From the NCBI RefSeq assembly GCF_030815975.1, contig NZ_JAUSXL010000002.1, forward strand, positions 2,778,501 through 2,842,500: a DNA stretch of 64,000 bases, written 5' to 3'. The position numbers and the translations under genes are program-made. The notes under the pieces were generated by a model. The model made no database searches and was not told the origin of the DNA. It worked only from the letters and a program-made list of their open reading frames with translations. Origin of the DNA: Variovorax paradoxus (GTDB lineage Bacteria > Pseudomonadota > Gammaproteobacteria > Burkholderiales > Burkholderiaceae_C). Positions 49,131 through 58,690 of this stretch are shown here, in pieces (positions within the stretch are counted from its first letter, which is position 1; every line of letters starts with the position of its first letter).

Positions 49131-52100
49131 ATGATGTCCTTCTCCGACCAGCTCCATGCCTGCCACGAGCGCCTGGTCTCGGTGTGTGCGGCGCTGCCGG
49201 CGCCTTATCCGGCCTTTACGCTTTTCTTCTCGGTGAGCGATGGTTCGCAGCGCGCGCACGTGGTGCACGCGCGCGCGGCCGATTTCGAGACCGCCTGGCA
49301 CGCAGGCGCCGAGGGCGTGGAGCGCTGGGTGCGCGACTGCGGCATCGTCTCGCCGTGGTTGCGCATCGACTGGGTCGAGGGTGCGAGCCCGATGGACTGG
49401 GCGCAGTTCAAGGCCCAGCTCGCCGGCGTCAAGCGCAACTACTTCCGCCTCGGCCTGGCCTTCGACCAGGACTTCGAGACCGCGTTCACCGAGCAGGAGC
49501 TCAACGCCAACGCCATGCTGAGCGGCGACTCGACCATTGCGCACGCCGTGGTGAATGCGCGCAACTTCGAGGCCTATGGCCAGGCGCGCTTCGCACGCGC
49601 GCTCACGCTCGAGCTGCCGGGCGACCAGCGGGTCTACCTGCTTGCGACGGTGGGCGTCTTCTGCCAGGCCGACTGCGTGGTGCACAAGCTCGTGGGCACG
49701 GGGCTCGACGCCGGCCGGCGCCAGGCGCCGGCGCTCGCTGTGCAGTCGGCGCTCGACCTGGTGCGCAGCGGCGCGTCGTATCTCGCGCGCCAGGTGCAGG
49801 ACGACGGGCTGTTCGTCTACGGCTACTTTCCGTGCTTCGACCGCCGCATTCCGACCTACGACGCCATGCGCCACGCGAGCGTGCTGTGCACCATGATCGA
49901 GGCGTGGGAGCTCATGCGCGATGACAAGCTGCGCCTGGCCATCGACCGTGCGCTCGACCATCTCGCGAACACGCTCATTCGCAGCTACACGCTCGCCGAC
50001 GGCAGCGAGGTCGCTTTTCTCGTCGACACCGGCGAAGAGATCAAGCTCGGCGGCAATGCCGCCTGCGTGCTGGCCCTGGCGAAGTACTGCGAGGCGATGG
50101 ACACGCGCGACTGGCTGCCGCTGCTCGAGAAGCTGGCGCTGGGCATCGCGTCGCTGCAGGATGCCGCCACCGGCAGCTTCAGCCACGTGCTCCATGCCGG
50201 CGACCTGCGCGTCAAGCAGGCTTCGCGCGTCATCTACTACGACGGCGAGGCGGCTTACGGCCTCATGCGCCTGTATGGCCTCACGCGCGATGCGCGATGG
50301 CTCGCCGTGGTCGAGAAGGCCTTCGACCACTTCATTGCAAGCCAGCACTGGCAGGCGCACGACCACTGGCTGAGCTGCTGCGTCAACGAACTCACGCGCT
50401 GGAGTCCGCAGGAAAAGTACTTTCGCTTCGGCCTGCAGAACGTGGCCGGGTACCTGGACTTCGTGCTCGACCGCAAGACCACCTTTCCGACGCTGCTCGA
50501 ACTCATGCTCGCGGCCCAGCAGATGCTGCAGCGGCTCGAGGCCACGCCCGCCATGCGGCACCTGCTGGACGAGCTCGACACCGAGAAGTTCTACCGCGCG
50601 CTGGAGTACCGCGCCCACTACCTGCAGAACGGCTTCTTCTGGCCCGAGATGGCGATGTACTTCCGGCGCCCCTCCACCATCGTCGGCTCCTTCTTCATCC
50701 GGCACCACGCGTTCCGGGTGCGCATCGACGACGTGGCGCAGTATGTGTCGGGCTTCGTGGCCTATCGCCGCTACCTGCTGGAGCGCCCGGCCGTGCCCGG
50801 CGCCGGCAGCGCGAGAGACGACGGCGCCGCCTGGACAGCGGGCGAAATGGCGCGGGTGACCGGTGGCGAATGGGTGGTGCGCCCGGAAGACGGCTGGCGC
50901 GCCAGCGGCGTGACGCAGCGCTCCTTCCTGCGCAAGGGACGCGTGGTGTTCGAGCACCAGGCGCGGCCTTCGAAAACGCCGCTGGCCGCCGTCGCGCTCA
51001 AGGGCGTGCTGCAGCCGGCGGCCGCCGTGCTGTGCACCGACCCGGCACCGCACCTCGACAAGCGAGTTCCCGTGCTCCAGGTGCCCGACGTGCCGCAGGC
51101 CGTGCTTGCGCTGGGCGCGCATGCGCGCACCGAGTTCACGGGGCGCGTCTGCGGCGTGCTGGGCAGCGGCACGGCCGGCGCCACCGTGGCCGCGATGCTG
51201 GCCGACGCCCTGGCCGTCTGGGGCGAGGTCGGCCGGCCCGAAGGCAACGTCAGCCTGCCGTCTGGCATGGCCTGGAACCTGACCTGCATGCCGCGGCATG
51301 CGGCCTACTGGGTCCTGGAGATGGGCTCGCCGCAGGTGCTGGCCTCGACGCAGCTGGTGCGCCCGATGCTGGCCGTGGTGACGGGACTGTCGGCCGCTTC
51401 GCAAAAGCACCGCGGGCCTGCGGAGGCCGCCGCGCGCATGGACAGCCGCATCTTCGAAGGCATGGCGCCCGGCGACAGCGCGGTCCTGAACCGCGACCTC
51501 CCCGAGTTCGCGACCTTCGCAGAAGCCGCCATGGCGCACCAGCTCCAGATCGTGACCTATGGCGAGCACAAGGACGCCGACGTGCGGCTGCTCGCGTTCG
51601 ACCACGGCGAGGTGCAGGCACAGGTGCTCGGCGACCCGTTCCAGCTTCGCCTCAATGCGCCGGGGCGCCACATGGGCGCCAGCGCCGTGGCCGCGCTGGC
51701 GGCCTTGCAGGCGATGCGCCTGAAGCTGGCCGCCGCGGTCGAGCCCTTCGCGCACTTCGAGCCGCCGGGCGGACGCGGCGCGCTGCACACCATCCACATC
51801 GGCGGCGGCAGCTTCAAGCTGATCGACGAGACCTACGACGCCAATCCGAGCTCGATGCGCGCCGCGCTCGAACTGCTGTCGCAGGCGCCCTGCGAGCCGG
51901 CGCGGCGCGTGGCGATCCTCGGCGACATGCAGGAGCTCGGCCCCGCCGCGCAGCGCCATCACCTCGACCTCGAAGCCGAGCTGCTGGCATCGCAGCCCGA
52001 CCGCGTGCTGCTGTGCGGTCCGCTGATGCGGGCGCTGCATGCGCGCATCCGCACCAAGGTCAGGTCGCACTGGTTCGTCGATGTGTCCGATCTGTCGACC

Positions 52101-52202
52101 GCGCTGGGCGGCCTGCTGCAGCCGGGCGACTGGGTGCTGGCCAAGAGTTCCGCCGGTGTCGGCCTGTCCAGGCTGGCCCGGGTTTTGAAAGCACTGCCAT
52201 GA
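49131..52202 (+). CDS. Fusion of an alpha-helical barrel-like domain with a MurF-like ligase
   Basis: The 1023-residue protein has no signal peptide. Residues about 150-540 look like an alpha/alpha-barrel of the six-hairpin glycosidase type (repeated helical motifs such as GNAACVLALAKYCEAMD and YYDGEAAYGLMRLYGLTRDARW). Residues about 565-1023 follow the three-domain order of MurF: an N-terminal substrate domain (EMARVTGGEWVVRPEDG), a central ATPase-like domain and a C-terminal domain with DETYDANPSSMRAAL (near residue 899) and ILGDMQELG. The P-loop, normally GTNGKT, reads GSGTAGAT near residue 678 and lacks the Lys. Ligase activity is therefore doubtful, or another residue substitutes. Its stop overlaps the next start (ATGA). 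It lies between the secreted protein and the secretion apparatus. Confidence 0.8.
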   Translation: MMSFSDQLHACHERLVSVCAALPAPYPAFTLFFSVSDGSQRAHVVHARAADFETAWHAGAEGVERWVRDCGIVSPWLRIDWVEGASPMDWAQFKAQLAGVKRNYFRLGLAFDQDFETAFTEQELNANAMLSGDSTIAHAVVNARNFEAYGQARFARALTLELPGDQRVYLLATVGVFCQADCVVHKLVGTGLDAGRRQAPALAVQSALDLVRSGASYLARQVQDDGLFVYGYFPCFDRRIPTYDAMRHASVLCTMIEAWELMRDDKLRLAIDRALDHLANTLIRSYTLADGSEVAFLVDTGEEIKLGGNAACVLALAKYCEAMDTRDWLPLLEKLALGIASLQDAATGSFSHVLHAGDLRVKQASRVIYYDGEAAYGLMRLYGLTRDARWLAVVEKAFDHFIASQHWQAHDHWLSCCVNELTRWSPQEKYFRFGLQNVAGYLDFVLDRKTTFPTLLELMLAAQQMLQRLEATPAMRHLLDELDTEKFYRALEYRAHYLQNGFFWPEMAMYFRRPSTIVGSFFIRHHAFRVRIDDVAQYVSGFVAYRRYLLERPAVPGAGSARDDGAAWTAGEMARVTGGEWVVRPEDGWRASGVTQRSFLRKGRVVFEHQARPSKTPLAAVALKGVLQPAAAVLCTDPAPHLDKRVPVLQVPDVPQAVLALGAHARTEFTGRVCGVLGSGTAGATVAAMLADALAVWGEVGRPEGNVSLPSGMAWNLTCMPRHAAYWVLEMGSPQVLASTQLVRPMLAVVTGLSAASQKHRGPAEAAARMDSRIFEGMAPGDSAVLNRDLPEFATFAEAAMAHQLQIVTYGEHKDADVRLLAFDHGEVQAQVLGDPFQLRLNAPGRHMGASAVAALAALQAMRLKLAAAVEPFAHFEPPGGRGALHTIHIGGGSFKLIDETYDANPSSMRAALELLSQAPCEPARRVAILGDMQELGPAAQRHHLDLEAELLASQPDRVLLCGPLMRALHARIRTKVRSHWFVDVSDLSTALGGLLQPGDWVLAKSSAGVGLSRLARVLKALP

Positions 52203-52393
52203 AACTGAACGCGCATCCGTCTCTGCCGCATCAACGCCAGGCCGCGCCGCAGCGCCGGTGGTGGCTGGGCTGGCTGCAGCTGCTTTGCGCATGGCTGCTT
52301 TGCATGTTGCTGTGCGCCAATGTTGCACTGGCGCTGGCCGAGGGCCTGCCGCAGGACCAGGGCCGGGCGGCGGCAAGCAAACCGTCGGCGTAA
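52199..52393 (+). CDS. Small single-pass membrane protein, 64 aa
   Basis: It starts in an ATGA overlap with the MurF-like gene, so it is probably translationally coupled. After a basic N-terminus (HQRQAAPQRRWW) comes one Leu/Cys-rich hydrophobic segment (about residues 21-47, WLGWLQLLCAWLLCMLLCANVALALA) and a short polar tail. This could be a signal anchor or an uncleaved signal peptide. Function unknown; the coupling suggests a membrane partner for the upstream protein. Confidence 0.65.
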   Translation: MKLNAHPSLPHQRQAAPQRRWWLGWLQLLCAWLLCMLLCANVALALAEGLPQDQGRAAASKPSA

Positions 52394-52473
52394 GAATTGA
52401 CTTTGCGTTGTAACGCCGAGGTAACAGTCGATAATGGCGCAGGCGTCATTGCCCGACGGATCGGCCCTTTCCC

Positions 52474-54318
52474 ATGATCAAGTTTCTCTTGCCCAGCCAA
52501 CTGGTGACCGAGGTGCCCGAAGAACCAGGTGCGAGCCCGTATGCGGGTGCCCTGCACACCGCGTTCCGGGCCGCCTATCCCCTGGTCAAGAGCGCGGCCT
52601 GGCGTTCGCTGCCCATCAGCCTCTTCGGCCTGTTGCCATCCATCTTCCTGCTCCAGGTGTATGACCGCGTGCTGTCGCGCAGCGGCGTCTCGACGCTGGC
52701 CGCGCTGGTGTGCGGCATCCTGTTCTTCCTGTGCATCGAGTTCTGGCTGCGCACGGGGCGCTCGCGCCTCTTGCGCAATGCGGGCGCCATCATCGACCAC
52801 GGCGTATCGGGTGCGCTGCTGCATTCGATGCTGAACCGCCCGCTGCGCGCGCTCGAGGCGCGCCCGGCCTCGATGTGGCACCAGTTCTTCCGCGACGTGG
52901 CCTCGGTGCGCGGCACCGTCACGGGCGGCCTGGCGCAATCGATCTTCGATCTGCCGATGGCGGTCTTCGCGCTGGCCGTGATCGGCATCGTGGCCTTGCC
53001 GGTTCTGCCGGTGGTGGTGCTGTTCCTTGCCATCATGGTCTTCCTGGCCTGGTGGTGGGCCGACGAGGTGCGCAGCGGCCGGGTCGAGGAAGTGCAGCGC
53101 GGCCGCGGCCTCGACCGCATGACCTCGGAAATCTGCAACGCGCGCGAAACGCTCAAGACGCAGTCGAACGACGGCCCCACCATCGAGATGTGGCGCCAGA
53201 CCTACAACGACTGGCTCAGCGAAAGCTTCAGCAAGAACGGGCAGATCGAAACCGCGCGCGACGGCACCACCGTGCTGATGATGGTCTTCTCGGTCATCGT
53301 GGTGACGGTGGGCGCCATCTCGGTGATGGAGCAATGGATGACGGTGGGCGGCCTGGTCGCCTCCAACATGCTGGCCCTCAAGGCGCTGCAGCCGGTGGCG
53401 GGCCTGGTCTCGAGCTGGCGCTCGCTGGCCGCCGCCAAGGAGGCGGCCAAGCGGCTCGAGAAGGTGCTTGGCGAGCCGGTCGAAAAAGCGCCCACGGGCA
53501 TGACGCTGCCGCAGCCGCTGGGCCGCGTCACGCTGAAGGACGTGAGCTTCAGCTTCACGGAAGACGCGCACCGGCCGGTGCTGGAGAACGTCGACCTCGA
53601 CATCGGGCCGGGCGGGCTGCACGTGATCGTCGGGCGCAACGGCGCGGGCAAGTCGACGCTGGTCAAGCTGCTCTCGGGCCTGTACACGCCCACGCGCGGC
53701 GTCATCAGCATCGGCGAGTACGACCTCTCCCAGTTCGGCCGCGAAGAGCTCTCGCGCTGGATCAGCTATCTGTCGCAGGAGGTGTACTGGTTCGGCGGCC
53801 CGCTGATCGACACCATGCGCCGCACGGCCCCGGGCCAGACCGACGAGCAGGTGGTGGCGGCCTGCAAGCTCTCGGGCGCGCACGAGTTCATCTCGCGCAT
53901 GCCCGACGGCTACCGCACCGTGGTGGGCGAGGGCGGCACCGGCCTTTCGGTGGGCGAGCGGCGCAAGCTCGCGCTGGCCATGAGCTTCCTGCGCAAGCCC
54001 TCGGTGCTGGTGCTCGACGAGCCCAGCAACGACCTCGACTTCCAGAGCGAGCGCACGCTGCTTGCCACGCTGCTCGCGGTGGCCAAGGTGCGCACCGTGG
54101 TGGTGGTCACGCATTCGCTGCGCATCGTGTCGGCGGCCAGCGTGGTCTATCACGTGACGGGGCAGGGCAATGTCGAACAAGGTACGGCCGCCGTCATGGT
54201 GCCCAAGCTCTTCGGCGTGAAGAAGGCACTGGTGGCGCTCCCCGACGCCACCGCGGGCGACGACGATGCCGAGGCGCATCCGCCGCAGGCCGCCGCCGCC
54301 AACCGTTCCATGGCTTGA
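52474..54318 (+). CDS. Type I secretion ABC transporter (permease/ATPase, LapB/HlyB type)
   Basis: The 614-residue inner-membrane protein has six helices in residues about 45-340 and an ATPase domain from about 350. Walker A is GRNGAGKST (near 389), the signature reads LSVGE (near 490) instead of LSGGQ, and Walker B is VLVLDEPSND. It lacks the C39 peptidase and has only a short N-terminal extension, so the substrate is not cleaved at a double-Gly leader. It should power export of an unfolded substrate, most likely the repeat protein at 45295, together with the adaptor and porin that follow. Confidence 0.93.
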   Translation: MIKFLLPSQLVTEVPEEPGASPYAGALHTAFRAAYPLVKSAAWRSLPISLFGLLPSIFLLQVYDRVLSRSGVSTLAALVCGILFFLCIEFWLRTGRSRLLRNAGAIIDHGVSGALLHSMLNRPLRALEARPASMWHQFFRDVASVRGTVTGGLAQSIFDLPMAVFALAVIGIVALPVLPVVVLFLAIMVFLAWWWADEVRSGRVEEVQRGRGLDRMTSEICNARETLKTQSNDGPTIEMWRQTYNDWLSESFSKNGQIETARDGTTVLMMVFSVIVVTVGAISVMEQWMTVGGLVASNMLALKALQPVAGLVSSWRSLAAAKEAAKRLEKVLGEPVEKAPTGMTLPQPLGRVTLKDVSFSFTEDAHRPVLENVDLDIGPGGLHVIVGRNGAGKSTLVKLLSGLYTPTRGVISIGEYDLSQFGREELSRWISYLSQEVYWFGGPLIDTMRRTAPGQTDEQVVAACKLSGAHEFISRMPDGYRTVVGEGGTGLSVGERRKLALAMSFLRKPSVLVLDEPSNDLDFQSERTLLATLLAVAKVRTVVVVTHSLRIVSAASVVYHVTGQGNVEQGTAAVMVPKLFGVKKALVALPDATAGDDDAEAHPPQAAAANRSMA

Positions 54319-54356
54319 GCAGCCGATCGAATCGAAGAGTAATTGGGGACCGCGAC

Positions 54357-55673
54357 TTGAAATCAGATTTGCCGCAGATACTTCAGGACGAGGATCACAA
54401 GCGCGCGGTGCACACATCGCCCGAGGGCAGGCGCCGCCAGTGGGTGATTGGCGGCGTGGTCGCGGTGCTGGCCGTTGTCGGCCTGGGCTTTCCCATGGAA
54501 ACCGTGGTGGTGGCGCCGGGCCGCGTGATTCCGTCCGACCGCGTCAAGTCGATCCAGCATCTGGAAGGCGGCATCGTCAGCAACGTGCTGGTCAAGGAAG
54601 GCGACAGGGTCAAGCAGGGCCAGTCGCTGGTGGAGATCGACCTGGGCGGCAGCAGCCTCAATTTCGAGGAGCTCACCGCGCGCTATGCCGCCACCCAGGC
54701 CACCCGCATCCGGCTCATGGCCGAGAGCCGCGGCCAGCCGCTCAAGCGCGAGAACTTTGCCACCGACATCGACGAGAGCGTGCTCGAGGGCGAGGCCGGC
54801 GCCTACGAGGCGCGCGCGCTCGAGCAGCGCGGCGTGATGGCCGGCGCGGTGTCGGGCCTGGAGGGGGCGCGCAGCAGGCTGCTCGAGCAGCAGGCCAAGG
54901 TCAAGGGCCTGAACGACCGCCTCGCACTGATGCAGAAGGAACTCGAGATCTCGGAACAGCTGCTCAATGAAAAGCTGGTCGGGCAGGTCGAGGTGCTCGA
55001 GAAGCGGCGGCAGGTCGAAGGCGTGCGAAGCGAACTGGCCGTGGCACGCCAGGGCGCCATCTCCGCGAGCGCCGCCATCACCGAGGCGCAGGCCAAGATG
55101 GCGGAGGCCGAAGGCCGCTTCCGGCGCCGCGCATCCGACGAACTGGCCGCCGTGGAGCGCCAGTTCGCAAGCCTGAACGAAGACCTGGCGCGCGCACGAA
55201 CCCAGCGCTCCCGCACGATGGTGAAGGCGCCCTCCGACGGCATCGTCAAGGGGCTGCGCAGCGGCAGCCCGGGCTGGGTCATCAAGCCCGGCGAAGCCAT
55301 CATGGAAGTGGTGCCCGACAAGGACGAGATCATGATCGAGGCGCGCCTGAATCCCAACGACCGCGGCTTCGTCGAGGTCGGCCAGGCGGCGCGCGTGAAG
55401 ATCACCGCCTACGACTACCTGCGCTACGGTGCGGTCGAAGGCAAGGTCACCCTGGTGGCCGCCGATGCCGACCGCGACCCGGCCATTGCCAACTCGGCGC
55501 CGTACTACCGCATCCTGATCAGCACCGAGCAAGCCTACGTGGGACGCGAAGAAAACCGCGTTACCGCCGGCATGGAGTCCGAGGTCGACCTGAAGGTGGG
55601 TACCGATCCGTTCATCTGGTACATCCTTCGTCCGGTGCTCAAGCTGCGGCGCGAAGCCTTCCGCGAACCATGA
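54357..55673 (+). CDS. HlyD-family periplasmic adaptor of type I secretion
   Basis: No ATG fits; the best start is TTG 54357 with GGGGA upstream (LKSDLPQILQDEDHKRAVHT), giving 438 residues. One membrane segment (about residues 31-50) is followed by the lipoyl half GRVIPSDRVKSIQHLEGGIVSNVLVKEGDRVKQGQ, a long coiled coil (residues about 130-290), the second lipoyl half and a beta-barrel ending at LKLRREAFREP. Its stop overlaps the porin gene start (ATGA). It bridges the ABC transporter and TolC-like porin. Confidence 0.92.
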   Translation: MKSDLPQILQDEDHKRAVHTSPEGRRRQWVIGGVVAVLAVVGLGFPMETVVVAPGRVIPSDRVKSIQHLEGGIVSNVLVKEGDRVKQGQSLVEIDLGGSSLNFEELTARYAATQATRIRLMAESRGQPLKRENFATDIDESVLEGEAGAYEARALEQRGVMAGAVSGLEGARSRLLEQQAKVKGLNDRLALMQKELEISEQLLNEKLVGQVEVLEKRRQVEGVRSELAVARQGAISASAAITEAQAKMAEAEGRFRRRASDELAAVERQFASLNEDLARARTQRSRTMVKAPSDGIVKGLRSGSPGWVIKPGEAIMEVVPDKDEIMIEARLNPNDRGFVEVGQAARVKITAYDYLRYGAVEGKVTLVAADADRDPAIANSAPYYRILISTEQAYVGREENRVTAGMESEVDLKVGTDPFIWYILRPVLKLRREAFREP

Positions 55674-57223
55674 GGGGCAGCAACTCGGCTGGCCGGCGCC
55701 GAACGGGCCCCGGTGTTCTTTGCGCGGTGCTGTGCGCGAGCTTCGCGCTTCCTCCGGGCGCCATGGCGCAGGAAGCGCCGGCGCAGCTGGTGCCGGCGCG
55801 CCGCCTTTCCGCGCCATCGATCGGCGCCGCGAGCTATGCGCAGCGCGTCAAGCAGGCGCTCATTGCGCTGTCGCAGGACTACCCTGAAGTGCAGACGGCG
55901 CAGGCCGCCGCCAACACCAGCAGCTTTGGCGTGGACGCCGCCAGGAAGGCCCGCTACCCGCGTTTCAAGATGGGCACCGCATCCGGCAGCTACAACAGCG
56001 GCGCTGCCAACGCCAAGACCGAGAGCTACACCGTGCTCACCGCCGAGGCGCGCGTGAGCCTGATCGACGGCGGCGCCATGAGTGCCGCGGTGCGTGCCGC
56101 CGAGGCCGCAAACCAGGCCGACGACGAGGCCGTCTCGACCACCTCGCAGAAAGTGGTGCTCGATGCGCTGACCGCCTACTTGCAGGTGCAGCGCTTCGAC
56201 CTCAAGAAACAGATCGCGCGCAAGTCCACCGAAGTGGTGGCCGAGCTTTCGAAGGCCGAAGCCCGCCGCGTGGCGCTGGGCGCCGCCGGCGAGAACGACC
56301 TGAACATGGCGGCCGCGCGCCGCGCCAGCGTGGCTGCGCGCGAGTCCGACTTCCAGGCGCAGCGCGACGAGGCGCTGGCCAAGTTCAACACCTACTTCAA
56401 GTTCACGCCCAATACCGATTCGCTGCCCGTGCTTGCCGCGCCTGTGTTGTGGCGCATTGCTTCGCAGGAAGAAGCCTTGCGCCGTGCCGAGGAACGCAGC
56501 ACTGAAATCGCCGAAGCCAAGGGCCGCGTGGCACGCGCCCAGGCCCTGGTCGACCAGCAGGAGGCCAGCATCTATCCAACGGTGGATGCGGTGGTCGTCA
56601 AGAGCAAGGACCCGCGCGGCGTGTCGCCGCAGGACCCGACGCGCGCGGCCTTCGAGCTCAACTGGAACTTCGGCAACGGCTTCGACCGCCAGCTGCGCCT
56701 GAAGTCGGCCTTGGCCGAAGTCGCCAACCAGGAGGCCAAGCTCGAAGGCGTGAAGCTCAATCTGCTGGAGCTCACCTCGGCCTCATGGGCGCGCACCGTG
56801 TCGGGCCGCGAGCGCGAGCGGCAATTGATGGAAGCCGTCAGCACATCTGGCCAGGCCTTCCGCGGGCGCCGCCGCCTGATGGAGTTCGGCCGCGAAACCC
56901 TGCCCGCCGTGCTCGACGCCCAGCTCGACTACTACAACCTGTTGTTCGACTACGTCGACGCCGTGTTCGACCTGCGCATCACCGAGCTGCGCCTGGCGCG
57001 CACCACCGGCGAGCTGCGCATCGACCCCGAGGCGAGCAATGGCTGGATCGACCGCATCTTCGGCCCGCCGAACCGCCCCGCGCTGAGCGAAGACGGCCTG
57101 CTCACCGCGCTGTGCATCTCGAGCAACGCAGGCTGCGCCAGCGAGCCTGTGGCCGATCGCGGAGCCACCGCAACCGCGGCGAACCCGCCGCTGCGCCGGA
57201 CTGCGCGGCTGGCGAACCGTTAA
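55670..57223 (+). CDS. TolC-family outer-membrane efflux/secretion protein
   Basis: The 517-residue precursor has a signal peptide (ending GAMA-QE near residue 33). Two similar halves of long helices and barrel strands follow, as in TolC. Typical motifs include NTYFKFTPNTDSLP, the second-half strand AAFELNWNFGNGFDRQ, and LPAVLDAQLDYYNLLFDYVDAVFDLR near residue 410. A C-terminal extension of about 60 residues is low in structure. It completes the secretion channel in the outer membrane. It converges on the sigma-54 activator gene, 18 bases apart. Confidence 0.92.
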   Translation: MRGSNSAGRRRTGPGVLCAVLCASFALPPGAMAQEAPAQLVPARRLSAPSIGAASYAQRVKQALIALSQDYPEVQTAQAAANTSSFGVDAARKARYPRFKMGTASGSYNSGAANAKTESYTVLTAEARVSLIDGGAMSAAVRAAEAANQADDEAVSTTSQKVVLDALTAYLQVQRFDLKKQIARKSTEVVAELSKAEARRVALGAAGENDLNMAAARRASVAARESDFQAQRDEALAKFNTYFKFTPNTDSLPVLAAPVLWRIASQEEALRRAEERSTEIAEAKGRVARAQALVDQQEASIYPTVDAVVVKSKDPRGVSPQDPTRAAFELNWNFGNGFDRQLRLKSALAEVANQEAKLEGVKLNLLELTSASWARTVSGRERERQLMEAVSTSGQAFRGRRRLMEFGRETLPAVLDAQLDYYNLLFDYVDAVFDLRITELRLARTTGELRIDPEASNGWIDRIFGPPNRPALSEDGLLTALCISSNAGCASEPVADRGATATAANPPLRRTARLANR

Positions 57224-57241
57224 GTTAAGCCGGAAGCGAGT

Positions 57242-58672
<1,431 letters not shown>

Positions 58673-58690
58673 GTCGAAAAAGTACGCATG

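Noticed and set aside
52397..52435. Sigma-70 promoter before the ABC transporter gene (TTGACT ... GATAAT)
   Set aside because: The spacing between the two hexamers is 27 bases, far from 16-18, so I do not call it.
52436..52458. Second sigma-54 promoter before the ABC transporter gene (TGGCGC ... TTGC)
   Set aside because: The GG to GC spacing is 13 rather than 10 bases.
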